NCBI GenBank assembly: GCA_008360975.2
Contig: CM039182.1
Location: forward strand, 82,925,405-82,989,404
Length of the DNA stretch: 64,000 bases
Direction: 5' to 3'
Source of the DNA: Lichenostomus cassidix
Lineage: Eukaryota > Chordata > Aves > Passeriformes > Meliphagidae
The notes under the pieces were generated by a model. It was given only the letters and a program-made list of their open reading frames with translations, ran no database searches and was not told where the DNA came from. A program made the translations under genes and the position numbers. Positions 13,680 to 28,000 of the stretch are shown here, one piece after another; position 1 is the stretch's first letter; every line of letters begins with the position of its first letter.

Positions 13680-13949
13680 ATCCAGTGACAGGATGTGTGG
13701 GAATGGCTCACAGCTGAGTCAGGGGAGGTTCAAACTAGATACACAAACACTTCCTTTACCAAGAGGGTAGTCAAGCACTGGAACTGGCTTCCTACAGAGC
13801 TGGTCAGTGTCCCAAGCCTGTCAGTATTTAAGAGGCACTTGGACAACACCCTTAACCAACATGCTTTGACCTTTGGTCAGCCCTGAAGTGGTCAGACAGT
13901 TGGACTGAATGATCATTGTAGGTACCTTCCAAATGGGATGTTCTGTTCC
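13680..13949 (+). mobile_element. CR1 LINE fragment (3' end, with ORF2 C-terminal remnant)
   Basis: It contains the CR1 hallmarks in order: a GGGGAGGTTCAAACTAGAT segment, CTTCCTTTACCAAGAGGGTAG, an AAGCACTGGAACTGGCTTCC segment, TATTTAAGAGGCACTTGGAC, and near the end GTTGGACTGAATGATCATTG with a GGTACCTTCC segment. The frame at 13,695-13,886 encodes the typical end of the reverse-transcriptase ORF (a W-N-x-L-P motif followed by S-L-S-V-F-K), which is a remnant and not a functional gene. It is 5'-truncated and diverged at the terminal octamer repeats, so probably old. Confidence 0.8.
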
Positions 13950-16586
13950 ACTCATCAGACATTCCATGTTCCATTCAAGGAACATTCTTTTATACCAAAA
14001 CAGCCTTACCTGAGTGAACAGTCTTAACTGAAGTTCAGGACATTCTCTTTCTTAAATTTGTAATTTTTTTTTCCTGATACAAGTAAGGCATTGAGGTAGC
14101 ACTGGAAATAACTAATTCTAGAAATGTCCATCTCAGGACACTCAGGTGCCCTCTTGCCATCAAATTCAAGCTTATGGAAAAAAACAACAGTCAGCTGAGA
14201 AATGGTAACCTGCCCTTCAACAACCCTGTTCTGTCTCAAAGTAAAACCAGTCAGAGTCAAGAGCAGTTTAGGAAAGTTTTAGTTGATGTTGAAATGGACT
14301 GGGGAGTTCAGGGGATCGGCTGCTCTGTCAAGGGTGAGGGGCTGACGACATCCCACAGCCATCTCAGGAAGCACCTGATCCCCACCGCCACAGTGCCCCA
14401 CACTTTACACTTTACAATTCCCACTGCTCATCCTGCACCCTCAATTTCAGCGTGTGGCTCTTGGCTAAACTGTGCAAGTTCACACCAACTGCTGGCCAGT
14501 GTTGCTGGCCAGAAAGGGACCAGTTAACAACACGAATTTCACAAGCCCACAATTACAAAACAGATATGAGCAAGTACTCTGTTGGCAATTACAGCTCCAG
14601 CTTTATTTTATTTATTCTAGTATAAGAACAGATGTTGCAGTTATTCAAAGGTTTTCACAACCTTAATTGCTGACCTTAATTGTTGTTAATCTTTCCCATG
14701 AAGTGGAGACAGACAGACGCCACCCATATTTTGTGAAGAAGATAGTGAGCTGCAGGGTATGAATAATAAAAGACAGTATTGTCTGCCTTCTCCCTCCTGT
14801 GTGAAATACAAGGGTATTGGGATTGGCCGGCAGCGTGGAAGAAAAAGAATGAACGAATGACTCAGCTGTTTCATCTATTTTTCTGAAGGATGCATCTGCT
14901 ACAGGGTTGAGCCTTGACACTGACATTTCTTCCCCCTCCCAAGGAATGGGTGAAACTTCCAAGTGCCAGCTAAGGAAGTGCTGTATTTAGCCTTCATGAC
15001 GCCTGAAACAGCTGATATACAAAGCACCCTATCCACCTCATTGAGCATCACTGAAGCTGTAGTATTAAGAAGCAAAGTGTTGAGTTTCACAGGGCAATAT
15101 TAGGTTTCATAAACAAGTTCTCAGACTGGACAAGAAAGCAGCATTTAATTATGTGCTAGAAACATTGCAAAAGTTACCTGAGGGCTTCCCAAGTCTTTTT
15201 CCTTTGCTAGAAGGGGGCCTGCCTGACTTCTTACTGAGGTGTGGAAATTTCATATCCATCTTTTTTTGCTGCAGAACTTGGAGACTGAAGTTTTCTAACC
15301 TAGAAGTACATTCCTCTGACTTTGTTCTGCCAAGTGTACTCGAAGATGTTAACTTGGTGTCCCAGTCATTTGAGACCAGGCAACGCAGAGGAGGGACACA
15401 AGTTCAGAAATGAAACACGGGATGTACTGATGCTGTAACAGGCATGCCCTATAACCTAAGGCGGGAGCCCCAGAAGTCAGGATAGTGAAGATTAATTTCA
15501 TGTTTATGGTTACCTTCAAACAAATGCCCAGAGTGAACTTGGGGCACAAGACTTAACCCAAAGAGCAGACTAGAATGGCATCAGATACCAGCTCTGCTGT
15601 AAAATACAGGAAATCAAGTCTTTCCCCCACCTCTCACACCAAAACTCACCTTAACTGCAAACATCTTTAAGGATTCTTGACAGAAAGAAAGGGTAAGGAC
15701 TGTTTTGGTTTTAGTTCCTGAAGAGATATTATGTTTGTTCACTAAAAAAGTCAAAACAAATGAGCCAACCAGGCATTATGTATACCATATAACTGCTCAC
15801 ACATTTTAGGAGCAGCATGAAAAGATTGTTATAAATTGCACAATAGAAAGAATTCAGTCAAGATTTCTAAAGGAAAAACAAAAATATCAAACTACCAAGC
15901 TTTTAATTGCTGTACATACCCTGTCGTATCTAAAGGAATCTGGACATAGCGTGAAAGATGCTAAGTTACATGAACTTCTAGAAACGTGTTAAAGGTAAAT
16001 CTAGGGAACTTAAAAATTAGGAAGTGACTTTTCTGAAAGAACTAGCTAAAACTAGATAACACACATGAATAATCAATGAGATGGCATGAGCAAGTCAGTA
16101 CAGCTTTTACAGAAGTTATGACTCAAATCTACCCAAAGTTTATAATGCTGTATGAACGAGACATGTGGACATTATCCCCAGGAGCTCTTAAAAGGACCCA
16201 AGCTGCTGTAGCTTGCAGGAGTGGTTCCCCCCTTAACATCCAGCCAAAGGATAACAGTTAAAGGTAGGAAAACATGGAGCTTTTTACCCATACAAGGAGT
16301 CATCAGAAAGACCATGGTGGTCACTCCTTTCAACATATCCTAAAGGTCTATGAAATGTGATGAGCAGGGAGGTGACACTGAGTTTGCCAGCAGTAGGATG
16401 TGTCCAGTCAGAGCTGGAGCTTCATGCAGAACAATCTCATAATCACAGGCAAATGGGTAGCCAAAAGGGCAACTCTGATTTAACCTCCACAAACTCAAGC
16501 CAATGTGCTAGAAGAACAACCCTGCCTGTGTGCACCACTGAGTCTAGAGTCTTGAAGTATCATCTTGGAGGAAAGAGGGAGGGGAG

Positions 16587-16605
16587 AAAAAAAAAAAAAA
16601 AAAAA
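16587..16605. repeat. poly(A) run of 19
   Basis: Nineteen consecutive A preceded by a G-rich purine segment. No retroposed body is recognisable upstream on the plus strand, so it is listed as a simple homopolymer. Confidence 0.8.
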
Positions 16606-16734
16606 GACAGTGCCTCAAAAAGAAATACAGTATTAAGAATCAAGGAACTGCTACAAGCAAAGCAGAATCATGACAAGTCATTAAACCCAGGGCACACCCA
16701 CTTCTCTAAAACTGTGGGCTGTTATGACATTGAA

Positions 16735-16890
16735 AGGGTAAAACAGAATTAGAAAGAGTACAGAGAAGAGGAATTCCTAAAGCAGAAACTAGAAGTCCTG
16801 GATCATTTGGCACAGAAAAGAGATAGCTGAGGGAAAAGAAGGCAGACATTGAGTCAGTTAGAGAGGACATGGTAAAACTGCCCAGAGAAT
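16735..16890 (+). mobile_element. possible degraded CR1 LINE remnant
   Basis: A segment resembling the CR1 sequence upstream of its 3' end is seen: AGAAAGAGTACAGAGAAGAG, then CACAGAAAAGAGATAGCTG and GAGAGGACATGGTAAAACT. The match is patchy and there is no recognisable 3' terminus, so it is either an old internal fragment or coincidence. Confidence 0.35.
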
Positions 16891-18699
16891 AAGCATTCCC
16901 TCTCAAAAGAAAAATTCAGAAAACCTGAAATCAATAGAAAATATGAAAATCTTTTCCATGGGTTGACTGGACTTATGAATGCGTTAAAACAATAATAAAA
17001 ATTTAGGCAAGTGCTGGAGAAAGCTCATAAGAGATAGTGATGATAGCAATAGATGTGCACACTCCAGATAACTGCAGCACTGCTCACTGTGAAGCAGATG
17101 GATCTAGAAACTCCTTGCAGGCTTTCTACCTAAGCAACTGCAATTCAAGTCAACATTTTTTTCTTTTTTAATTAATATTCCTGGCTGAGAATTGTGGGCA
17201 CTAATCATTAACCTAATGGGGATGGTGAAGGAGAGCTGGAGGAACAGCCACATCACCACGGTGCCAAAGCACCACCTCAGCACTGCCACATTGCATCCTC
17301 CAGAAAACACTGCACCAATCTAACAGATTTGCACCTTTAACAATTTGGCACAGACCTAAAAACTACAGTTGCTAGGCATCCTCCATGTAACATTTACTTT
17401 TAACAGCAAGTCCTGCAGGCTGCTGCAGTGTGCAGAAGGTAGAATACATGTAGCCCACAAGTTGACAAGCACATGCCTAAATGCTGGCTCTCCACAACAT
17501 ACAACGTGATCCACTTGGCCAAGGTGCCTCTCGCACTATTTCCCTGGGAGTATTATACATCCACGATGTGATACATTTTAGCACTGAATACAAAAGGTGC
17601 TGTTTTCATAATGGACATCTATTATATCCTTTGCTTTTCAGGCCAGGACAAGAGCAAATTGAAATGTAAGGTTTTAAAGAACATGAAGCATCCTGCATGA
17701 TTAGGGAAACCTGATTAAGCCTCCCCAAAATCACAACATAAGGCAAACAGCGTACTGAAAGCTGCTAAGAGACCACAGCTGAACAAAACCTTGAACACCT
17801 CTTATCAGCTTTTTATTTTGAAAAAAAAAAAAATGAAGAGCTACTTTCAAAACAGCATGAGAGTCACAACACCAAAAAGATTCCGGCTTTTTCATGTTCT
17901 CAAAATAGCATGCTAGAAAGACGTCTACAAAAATAGAAATTTTAGGTGCATTTCGCTTTCATCTCGAGCATCAGCTCAAGTCTATCCAACGCAGCATTTG
18001 CGTAAGGCTCCAGAAAGCATTCCCTCATCCACAACCCCACTCTGATCAGCGGCAGAAAACTGTGATCAGATGCAGCCAACCACTTGAAAGCCCTCCAAGA
18101 CCAGAGGATCTGGATGCTGAAGCATCCATTGCCCATTCACCATCACCCCCCACATACTGTGCCCTGAGAAATTCAGATTCCTCTAACTTGCTTCACTGAA
18201 ATCCAAGCAATCTAATACAAGGTGGCAGCCAGCAGCATCATCAAAAATAAAACTATCAGAGAGAAACTACTGAAGTGTAAAGTAACGCTTTGTTTCAGGA
18301 GGTTAAATGTTCAAGTTATTTTCGCTGTACTTCTTGACATAGAAAAGCAAGCAGCAGCAAATTTCAGGAGCCATACTCCCTTCTCCTCCATCCCCAGGAG
18401 GCAAACCAGGGAAAAACCACCTGTCTTCAAAGAGCCCCTCTGCTCCTTGAGTGCCCCGATCCACCCTCGCCGCCCTGCTGTGGGGCAGAGCAGAGCTCAC
18501 TCACTGTCAGGGAGAGCACCGCTCCTCACCTCCCACTCCCTGCCTTCTAGGAATTTCCCAAGCCAGCACTGGAGGATTAGGAGCTGTAATGCTATTAAAC
18601 ACTGCAATATCAAAATGTGAACTAAAGCACATAAAGCCTGCCGTAAGAGGAGGGGTATTTCTGGTGGTTGTTTTTTCAAACCTCTGGAAAAGCATCTAA

Positions 18700-19260
18700 G
18701 GAAAACAGTGAGGAAGCAGTGTCAAAACTGGCAACTCCGCAAGCAAAACAGGCGAGTTTACGTGTGCATTGCAGCCTGCCTGCTACTTCAGATTACTGAT
18801 TGCAGAGCAACAAGTTATTCTCTCCCTAATTGGGTCCCAGTCTAAAATAGTCCTGTTATTTTTAGTACAGTACTTAAGTATCTGAACTGTGCCCTGTGCT
18901 GCCAAAGCTGGCATGCATCCCTGGCCATACCAGAAATTCCGATATTAAACAAGAACACACATGCCACATACCCAGGCCGACGTTTGTTCTCCTGCCTTGT
19001 CTTTAGTGGGCGACTTTAAAGACGTGAAACACTAACAGGCAGCCAAAAACGGCCCAGGCTCATATGCTAATTCTGCATTTAAAGCCTCTCTCCCAGCTAC
19101 TGTGCAACAAGAGAATCAGCCCGGCAAGGAAAGACTGAGGGTTGCAATACCACTGATTAGTTAGAGACAGTCAGTTTGTTTTTAGGGCACAGATAAAAGA
19201 TAAGAATGGGATTATTTCATCTCCATTTTGCTTGTTTTGAGTCCACACGAGTTCTGGGGC
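18700..19260. promoter_or_regulatory. candidate intronic enhancer block
   Basis: No repeat is recognised and about eleven CG dinucleotides are retained. Visible motif-like words are a POU octamer variant ATGCTAAT at 19,064-19,071, two AGATAA GATA-type sites at 19,191-19,196 and 19,199-19,204, and ATTA homeodomain cores. Such words occur often by chance; the combination and the lack of decay are the only support. Confidence 0.25.
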
Positions 19261-21429
19261 ACTGGAGGAGAGGATACATCCAAAATACACTTTAACTCAC
19301 CCCTCTTGTGTCCCCTTCCACACTGCACGCTATGGATTAAAATTTAAACTAGTCAAGAAACAAAAGGCTTGTGTTATATATGTTTACACACACCACAGAA
19401 GGAGGATTATGTAAGCTCTGTCTCACAAACAATATGCTTCTTCTGCAGAAGAAATGAGATGATCAAAGCAAGACTTGTGCATGTTTCCAAGTCAGTCTTC
19501 CCACCTTCCATCACAGGGGTGACAACCGTCCTGCAGCATGCTAATTCTGGAGTGCAGGGAGCAGAACAAAATCCAAAATACCCACAGACTGCTCCAACAA
19601 AGCCTACCTGTCACTGTGAGCTGACTGTCCCTTACCTAGTGCTTCCACTGTAATCTCGTTTTTCTTAGACCAGGAAGAACAAGTTCCCAGGAGGAATTTA
19701 CTCTGTCCTTTTACCAAGTACTTTGCAGCAAGGAAGTCAACTCTATGAAAGAGCTTCAAAGACAAAATCCTAACCTGAAAGACGGCTGCCAGCCAACAAA
19801 AATTTGTTAGTCTCTATTACCACTAGACCATCTGTTCTTGAAACTGTACGTTCCTTTTCAGAAGGGTTCTTATTTTGTGAACAGCATTAGCATTGTTCAC
19901 TCTCTCCACTCTGTCAACATCCCCTTATCCAACATGCTTCTAGATCTGGTGGTGACACAAGACTAAGCCTCTAGTTTATCATGTCATTATCTAGTCATTT
20001 TGGGTTGAGCAGTATATTTCAGTACTTTATTTTTAATTATTCTGATCTCAGACAATAGCAAAAGCAACATATACGAAACCTTTCATGGCTGCTGAATTAT
20101 GGTCGAGCTGATCAGGGGCACCAACTAAATGTTGTTCTCAAACCCAAGTCTGACAAAAAAGCTGAGGCAAAAATTCAGCCTTCTGGTATTTTCCCTTTTC
20201 AGTACATCGATTCTGGATGAAAGAACTTGCTTTGTATTTGAAGAGAGCCTTCTGCCACTGAGTGTTTGTTCTCTCTTATTTCCAGTTTTTAGCTAATCCT
20301 CAGACCCAAGATATTTAAGTTTTGCTGCTGCCCATACATGACAAAAAGCCACAGTTAGTCTGTCTGCCTCACTAGGTCAAGCAAAGTCCATCCATCTGCA
20401 CTCCACTAAAAGAGCAATAGCCTGCAGACAATTATTGCAATACCAAAATAAGTGAAAGTGAAACAAGAGACATCAAAAACTCATTCTGTAATTCCACAGC
20501 AATAAAATAATGATTAAGGGAAAGGTCAGTCAACTCATCACTTTCTCAAAAAAGCTACTGGTAACAAGCCCAAAACAGAAACTAAAAAAAAAAAAAAGAG
20601 ATTTTTTTAAAGCTTCGAATCATTGGCAGTTATTTTATAAAGTTCATAGTGGATTGACAAGGTAGTAGAGGCTGGAGAATGGCAAACAGTGATTTCCTAT
20701 GGAAGTGGGAGAGAAAAGGAGTAGAAAGAAAAACTTTAAGAATTATACTTGTTCCTCAATTCACACATTTGCCATTAAACCCATCTGCTAGCATCAAGAA
20801 GAAAATAAAAGATTGAACTCAACAAAAACTGGTTGTTCATGTATAAGCCAAGTCAAACCAACTCAACATTCTACTATATCAGAATAATGTATTTTAGGAA
20901 CACAGAAGCAGTAGACACTGAATCTGCATCTTGACATTAGCAAAACCATGTCAAAAAGAATCAAACTGCATTTTTTTTCCAAAAAGTAAAGAAAACTTTG
21001 TCATACTGCTATCAATGCAAACAGTCATCTTATGGTAGATTTGAAATTGACTGACCAACTGCACTGACTTACATCTGATTGGAATGTCAAAAAAAATTGA
21101 AATACTCATAAAATAGCCTGACATTCTGAATAACCTCTGCAGAGATCTGCCCTGGTCCCACACTATTCTAACACTAACAGTCTAGATAATGAAGGAGAAA
21201 ATGACACTCATTCAACTTGGGGAAGTTGCTAACTTAAAGCTGTCAGCTTGCTGGAAGACTTAATTCAAAGCAAGTTTTAGAAACTGGAAAATTCTTTGTT
21301 GAGAAAGAGGCAAATACCATAGAGAAATGTACAGAGGAACATATGTGAGAATCATGAAGCAACAGCTCTGTTCTACTTGTGGCTGATAAAGCTTCCAGCA
21401 CGAAGCTGTACCCAATCTTCAGCAAATTT

Positions 21430-21700
21430 CAGAAAAGATCAACTGGAAAGAATCCAAGCAAAAGCAATAGGAACATCACAGAATTAGAAAAACATGACAT
21501 CTGGGAAGAAAAAAGAAAAAACAGAATTAACTGGAGCTCAGCCAAAAGAAGCAAAAGTAAGGGTCATGATGAAATCTTTCAAATCTATGAAAGCCTATTG
21601 CAAAGAAAGAGGGAATAATATGTTCTCCATGCCCACAACTTTCAGAAAAAACAGAAAGGTTTAAAAAGCAAAGATTTAGGAAAACTTTACTGTACTGGGT
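21430..21700 (+). mobile_element. CR1 LINE internal fragment
   Basis: Ordered similarity to CR1 is visible: AACTGGAAAGAATCCAAGCA, TTAGAAAAACATGACATCTG, ATGATGAAATCTTTCAAATC, CTATTGCAAAGAAAGAGGGA, TATGTTCTCCATGCCCACAA and AGATTTAGGAAAACTTTACT. The frame at 21,379-21,618 overlaps it and is not an independent gene. The copy lacks the CR1 3' end and looks old. Confidence 0.6.
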
Positions 21701-22036
21701 GGAGTGAGGGCATAGGGAAAAGATAAAAGAGAAGCACCAAGTCAAAATTGCTAAAGGGGAAAAAGAAACAGTGAGTCAACAGCCAAGACTATGTGAAGAA
21801 TAAGCAGTTTTTCCCCAACCAGTGCCACCAAGTTGCTGTCAGAAACACAACTAGACTCCAGCTTTTCAGTGACTAGCTGACCTGTGCAAAGCCCCCTCCC
21901 CAGATCTAGCACTGTGCTACAAGAAAAATAAGCTTAACAGATGCATTGTCTTCTCCCTTTCTTCAAAGCACTGTACCCAAAATGAGAATACCAACAAGCT
22001 GCATACCGACTTTAAACGTCAGGGCTGAAATGTCCT

Positions 22037-22055
22037 AAAAAAAAAAAAAAAAAAA
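22037..22055. repeat. poly(A) run of 19
   Basis: Nineteen consecutive A with no recognised retrocopy before it. Confidence 0.8.
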
Positions 22056-25000
22056 TTCAAAACCTTAGGTGTTAAAATAACTTTTTAAGAAGTCTAACAC
22101 AGGCACTTGCCTCTGTTGATACATGGATCCAGCTATACCCTAATGCTACAAACAAACCAGAACCTGACAACAGAGAGACGTGGACAATACCCTCAGCCCT
22201 ATTAATTTTGCTCTCTAGTCTCATTCTGGAGGATAAATAGCAGAAACACTACTTTGACTGTAATGTCTTGAGCATTTTTAATGCTCAGTCTCAAATTACA
22301 AGCTGTAGATCAAAATTTTCTGGTTTCACTGCCTGTCAGGTTTTTGAAGGATACAAGGAATAGAGAAATTTCTTATTCCAGAATAGGGTGGAAGATAGTA
22401 ATCCATACATGGATACCCCAGCACAACTAACTGGAGTCAGTACTGCAAGGTGCAATCCTATCATTCTGCAGCTTGGCACTAGCACTTACTCAGCAGCAAG
22501 CATCTCTGGAAGTTTGGGGGGGCAGGGGTAACCCACAAAACCTCAATCCCTTCAGTTTTTTTTTAGCTCATGGACTGTGAGCACCAATGTATTCCAAACT
22601 GCATCTGCATTTGTTCTCACTATGCAAAACCTCTGGGAATATCTACAGGAAATGAACTCTGATTAGACATAACTGCAAGCACTGTCATCTTATTCAGCCA
22701 ATTTTCTCCATCCAGCCCCCTCCTCACACACCACAGTTTGACCTCCATCACTTGCATCAATGGAAGTAGCTGGGGATAGGCATTTCACAAATCTCCCAAA
22801 TCCAGCACTCTTGGGTACAAGCCTTATTTCACCCTTTAACCATGCAACTGGAAGATATTTAAGAATGCCACAGAGGCTTAAGGGAGGCTTTGAAATTGCA
22901 TTTGCTTTATATTGTGCACGTCAAAAAGACAGTAATTTGTCATCTTTTCTTGAGTATCCCTGAGTAAGATGCTGATGCAGAGATAAATATTCATAAGGCT
23001 AGCTCATGCAGTTTTCCTCAAATCTGACTAGATCCAACTCCCTCTTGTTTTAAGAACTAGGAATTATATGTAAATATCACAGCACAGAAAGATGTAGGAG
23101 CTAAGATCAGGTTTCTGTGCATGGGAGGGACCCGCTGTGGATTTACAGGATTACTGGCAGTGCCCATCCCTCCCTATCAGGAATGACCCTCTGCTCTCCA
23201 CTTTGCATATTTACAACTGCAGATACTGGATCTTGGAGCATGAGGCTGATACTCCACAAAGGCAGAGCACTAGTCACTCCTAAAGAGTGACAGGGCTGGA
23301 AAATTGAAGAAGTGAAAATAAAATGGTTTTAAAAAACAAAATCAATAGGTGTAGACACTTGAAGTCGAGAAAGGTGAGAACATATTGCCATTTCATGGAG
23401 TTGAACTCTGCCACTGTTTGCATTCAGCAGAAGCATTTTCACTTAGGTGCCTCACCATGTGGTTATCCCTGGAATCCCTGGCTGTCCAAATGGCCACCAG
23501 GCCACAGGACATGGCACATAAACATCCACTCAAAAGTAACACTTGTGGTATAGCCCAGCATGGAAGTCAGGGCAAGTTTTAGACACGACTTAGCTACCTG
23601 TATCACAAGTGAGATGTTTACTATGCACTGTGGTATAAATACTCCTTCTCTCCCCATTTTTTTCCTAACACTTCCTCCACCTTTGGAGAAGCCATCATCT
23701 CTGAGAGAATTTAACTTCCACGAGCTAGGACGTGGGAGCAAACACAGAGTGATACAACCATCACACAGGCAAAACACAACCACCAAAAACTGCAGGCTTT
23801 TCTCATACAGATGCCTCACAGCAGCTCCAGGAAAAGATTAGCATCACTCCAAAAAGGTAATCATATCAGTAAACATTTTTGGAGCCACGATTTAGCCATG
23901 CTGAGTCAAGACATTCCCCCATCCATCACCTCATTTTCACCAGAGGTGAGGGTGCAGCCTACTTTGCCTTTTCTCTACATCACACTAGAAATACACACAT
24001 GACTATGGTATTCAATTTGATTCCTTCTCCTCTCACATTGCTGAGAAGTGGGTGCCCTCCTTTCTTTCCAAGAAGGAAAAAAACTCCAAAAGATCAAGTG
24101 GATGAAAAAGTTGAGCTGTATCAATACTACCCTTCTTTGTGCCTTCTCCCCTAGGTTCTCAGCATGGCTCCTAAACTCTCTCCTTCAAAGCAGCTTTCCC
24201 TCTCCCCTCCCAATACTGCAAAACACACATATGAGCAGAGAGATCACTCAGAAACTGCTAATCAAATGCTCAAAACCAGACCAAAATGGTTTCTAATATT
24301 TCTTTTTCGGTATGTATCACCATGAAACAAAATCCAACCATTTTTAGTTGACCTTCATTTACATTCTTAGATAAATTTTAGATCTTTATTTAGGTCTGTA
24401 TTCCGTTTTTCCTCCATAATAGTGGGATGGCTCACTTCTTTCTTACAGGATGCAAAAGGGCAGGAGACTTTGCAGTGTTTCCCAGTGGAAGATGACATGA
24501 GAATTCAAAGCTTTATAGGTTAGGTCAGTTTTAGGATACAGCTACTTCAGATTGCTCTGCTTTGGTTTATACAAATCCTGTTACTTCTTCATTGACCACG
24601 CAAATCTCTAGGAAGATTACTGCCACGTTACAAAATCAACTCCATTGATAAAATAACACATTTGCAATCCAGGCTGCACTTAAAGCAACAAAGTTGTAAA
24701 TAAAGTCTTCTAATAAAAATGGTAGTCATTAAAATTCATTTAAGCTACCTAGAATATTTGGTTAATTTTAAACTGCAATTGGATTTCAGAAACAGCATCG
24801 GGTGAAAATCACTTTTAATAAAACCTTTCAGTCCCTCGGTTTTCTAGGGACCTTATTTGACATGGGTAAGGTGTCAGGTATCCTGAGTTACCCCCGTTAC
24901 AGCACTACTTTTAAAAGGATCCTAGAAGACTATGGGAAGATTTAACCTGCAGCTCCACACACAGCCACAGCCCTGACAAGCTTCCAAGCCCAGCAGCCCC

Positions 25001-28000
25001 CCCCCAGCCCCACTCAGAATTGCAACACAAACCAGCCCTGCATACACCACACTGCTGAAAGGCTTCATCCCAAGGGTCCCAGGGATACCAAAGAAGTGCT
25101 GGATTCAGCATGCATTGAACTGCAGAGGAGATACAGCTCTCTCAGACACCATAAAGGGGCTGTATAATAGAGTAATATATCTAGTGTACACTTATACATT
25201 CCACTTTGGGAACCTCCAGGCTTTCCAGACAGTAAGCCAGGATTTAAAGAGTTCACAAGCTCCTCACACAAAGCACAAACTTCCTTGCTTGGTTTCACAG
25301 AGTTATAACTGCAGAATTAGAGGATATTGGCAGGAAGAGGTGACTAAGACCAGGTACTGGATGAAAGCATCATTGCCCACACAATGCAACAATTTATGGC
25401 TCTAACACAAGTTTAGGCAAAAATTCACTCTGGCCACACTGCTTGATCTGTAGTCAAACATTGACTTTAGACAAGCCGCAGCTGCGCACAGGAAGAAGGC
25501 TTCAGTTCCCACACACTTTTTAGAAAAATAAATAAAATAATTAATTTCAAAAAGTACTCGTCCCATGAATGGTTCTCTGGCTGGATGAATCTTCTCTGAA
25601 CCACTGCCAAAGTCAGTACATATATGACATGGCTGAAGGCAAGACTACAAGTTGGCCAGATACTCTGAGATGAGGAAGAAACTTGCTATTTGTATGCAAC
25701 CACATTAGTGTGCCCATAAAACTGCTGCTCATTCATCACTTCCTTCACCTCAACAGCCCCAAAACCTAACACAGCTAGGCAAAGCAACTGAAGTACTACA
25801 TGAGTAGCATTTGTTATAAAACCTGAACTTCATTCAGCAGCTGATAGAGAGTGCTCAAAGTAACACACAGGGTATGGGGAGAACATTTGATACACATTTT
25901 GTCACTCTCCAAATGACCTTGCAAAAGACAGAAACTGGTTCTAGATGGGGGCAAGTCCTGTAATAAAGGCTGAGAAAAGATCTCTTCCTCCATCCATCCA
26001 AGAGTGCACATATAATGAAGTTAGTATCCAGCCAGAAAGACTGAGCTAGTCAAAACTGAATCATTTTTGTGCTAAAATTATGGGAAAAACTATTCAGAAA
26101 TGTTTCTGAAGAAAAACCCCAGTCACTGCTGTGCAATCCTGAACCCAAGATGCCAAACTCCAGGTCTTCCCAAACTCTGTTTGGTAAAATGAATTAAACC
26201 CATGACATGTCACCTTGCCCCCAAAATCATTCCACATTTACCACAGAAAAGAATAAAAACCAAAATTACTGAAGAACTTATTTTGGTTTTCAGTCTGCAG
26301 GGTTCTTGGTTGGTTGGGTTTTTTTTCAGGCTAAAGCAGACCAGCCTTAGCACAGCTGAAAAACTGCAGCTCTAAGGCAGCCCCCCAAGAGTCACTGGAG
26401 TTCATGAGCAAGATCTGCCCCACAGCCATCAAGATCATTTCCTAGCAGACACCAGAGCAGTCACCTCAAATGCTTTTATTTGACTTTGGCTACAAAAACC
26501 CTTCTTGTTCAGAGCAGAACGGCTGAAACTCACAGGCAGTTCTGGGATTCCGAGACTGAGAACAGATGAGACATTCCAGGAATAAAAACATTTCAGCTGG
26601 TAACTGGTCTGAAACAAGTATGTTTCACCACTGCATTTCAGAGCAAGTCAACCAAATCTGTGGTGTTTGAACAGCTATTATGCTCGCTATTTTTCATAAT
26701 ATGAATAATGATGGATTTATTACCAGCTACTTCCTCAGTTGCTCTGTTTTATGACGATCATATAATAAGATACAGCTACACATACCTTACATAATCTTCT
26801 GAAACTGTGAAGGTGCTATTTTTATCTTCTTTAAATGTACAAGAGCAATAGTAACATTTTTGTTACGGCTGAGTTGCTCAACAAAAAACCCCACCTAGCA
26901 CTGACCCATTTCATACTCATTTTAAGAAAACAACCCAGCAACACAGGTCCATTTTATTAAAAAAGAAGTAAAATTAAAATAAAAAAAAAAACCATTAATA
27001 AAGACAACATTGCTTTGATCCACATTCCAGGGCAGCAAAGAGATTGAACACAAGGTTAACTCCCACACATTGCAAGAAAACTCCCTTCAACAGGTGAACC
27101 TTGCAAATACAGGCAGGCTCTGGAGACCCTCTACAAAGCCAGGTCTAGTCTTTAGCTTGCTTGCTTGTGTAGCTCCATAAGATTTGCTAAAATTCATGAT
27201 GAAAAAAAAAAAAATTGTTGGGTTGCCAAGCTGGCCCAGAAGTTTGCTGCCATTGAAAAGAGATGGGACCTATTCTTCTTTTTCTCATTTCTCTTCCCTT
27301 CCCTGGAAGAGCACCTCACCTCAGCTGCCTCACCACATGCTTCCAAGAACTGATCCTACCCTTTAACCCAGAAGAAAACCAATCCCAGAAAACACAAGTA
27401 CCCAGCATAGCTTTCCTACCCAGTTAGAGTCAGCCATGCACACACATAGTGAACCACCAAAGTGCCCAAGGTAAGACACCCAAACATTCCAACAAAAACA
27501 TCATCATGTTTTGGTTGCAGTGAGCTCTTAACATTGCCCACATCCCTTGAGAAATGCTTCTCTTCCAGGGGAAAAGTTTCTTCACCTCTTCATATTGTAG
27601 ATCTTTCACACACATACAAAAAAAATTCGTATTTCAACACTCAAAGAGGTAAAAGTGACTTGCCTCTCTCACGGCTCCACATGTGCTGTCTCCCTGAAAC
27701 CCTACCAAGCACTGTCAAACTGACCTGAGAGGCAACTTCACATCACCTACAGGTATGTGCCACCTTAGCTCACATGAATTTTAAATGAGGCCCCTGTGGA
27801 ACAAATCTTGCTTCGGAAGAGCTAGACTGTTGGACATGAAGGACCCAAGAAGTTCTCAGAGATGCATACAAGCAAAACAAAGTCAGGCTGTTAGAGCACA
27901 GGACTCTTTCACTGAAATTTTCAAAATCATCCATTCTCCAAACACCTGTGAGAACTTTGCCTGCTCCTGGGAAGAAGAGTTGAACCATTTGCAAGTAAAC

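Noticed and set aside
13695..13886. Small plus-strand frame with a W-N-x-L-P motif
   Set aside because: It is the C-terminal remnant of a CR1 reverse-transcriptase frame inside a truncated LINE copy.
16357..16752. 131-codon plus-strand frame
   Set aside because: It contains a Lys run from the 19-A homopolymer and ends in a possible CR1 remnant. No recognisable protein content.
21379..21618. 79-codon Lys/Arg-rich plus-strand frame
   Set aside because: It overlaps a recognisable CR1 internal fragment. The basic composition comes from the A-rich LINE sequence.
16587..22055. Poly(A) runs of 19 considered as tails of processed pseudogenes
   Set aside because: No coding-like body or target-site duplication is recognisable before either run, and processed pseudogenes are rare in birds.
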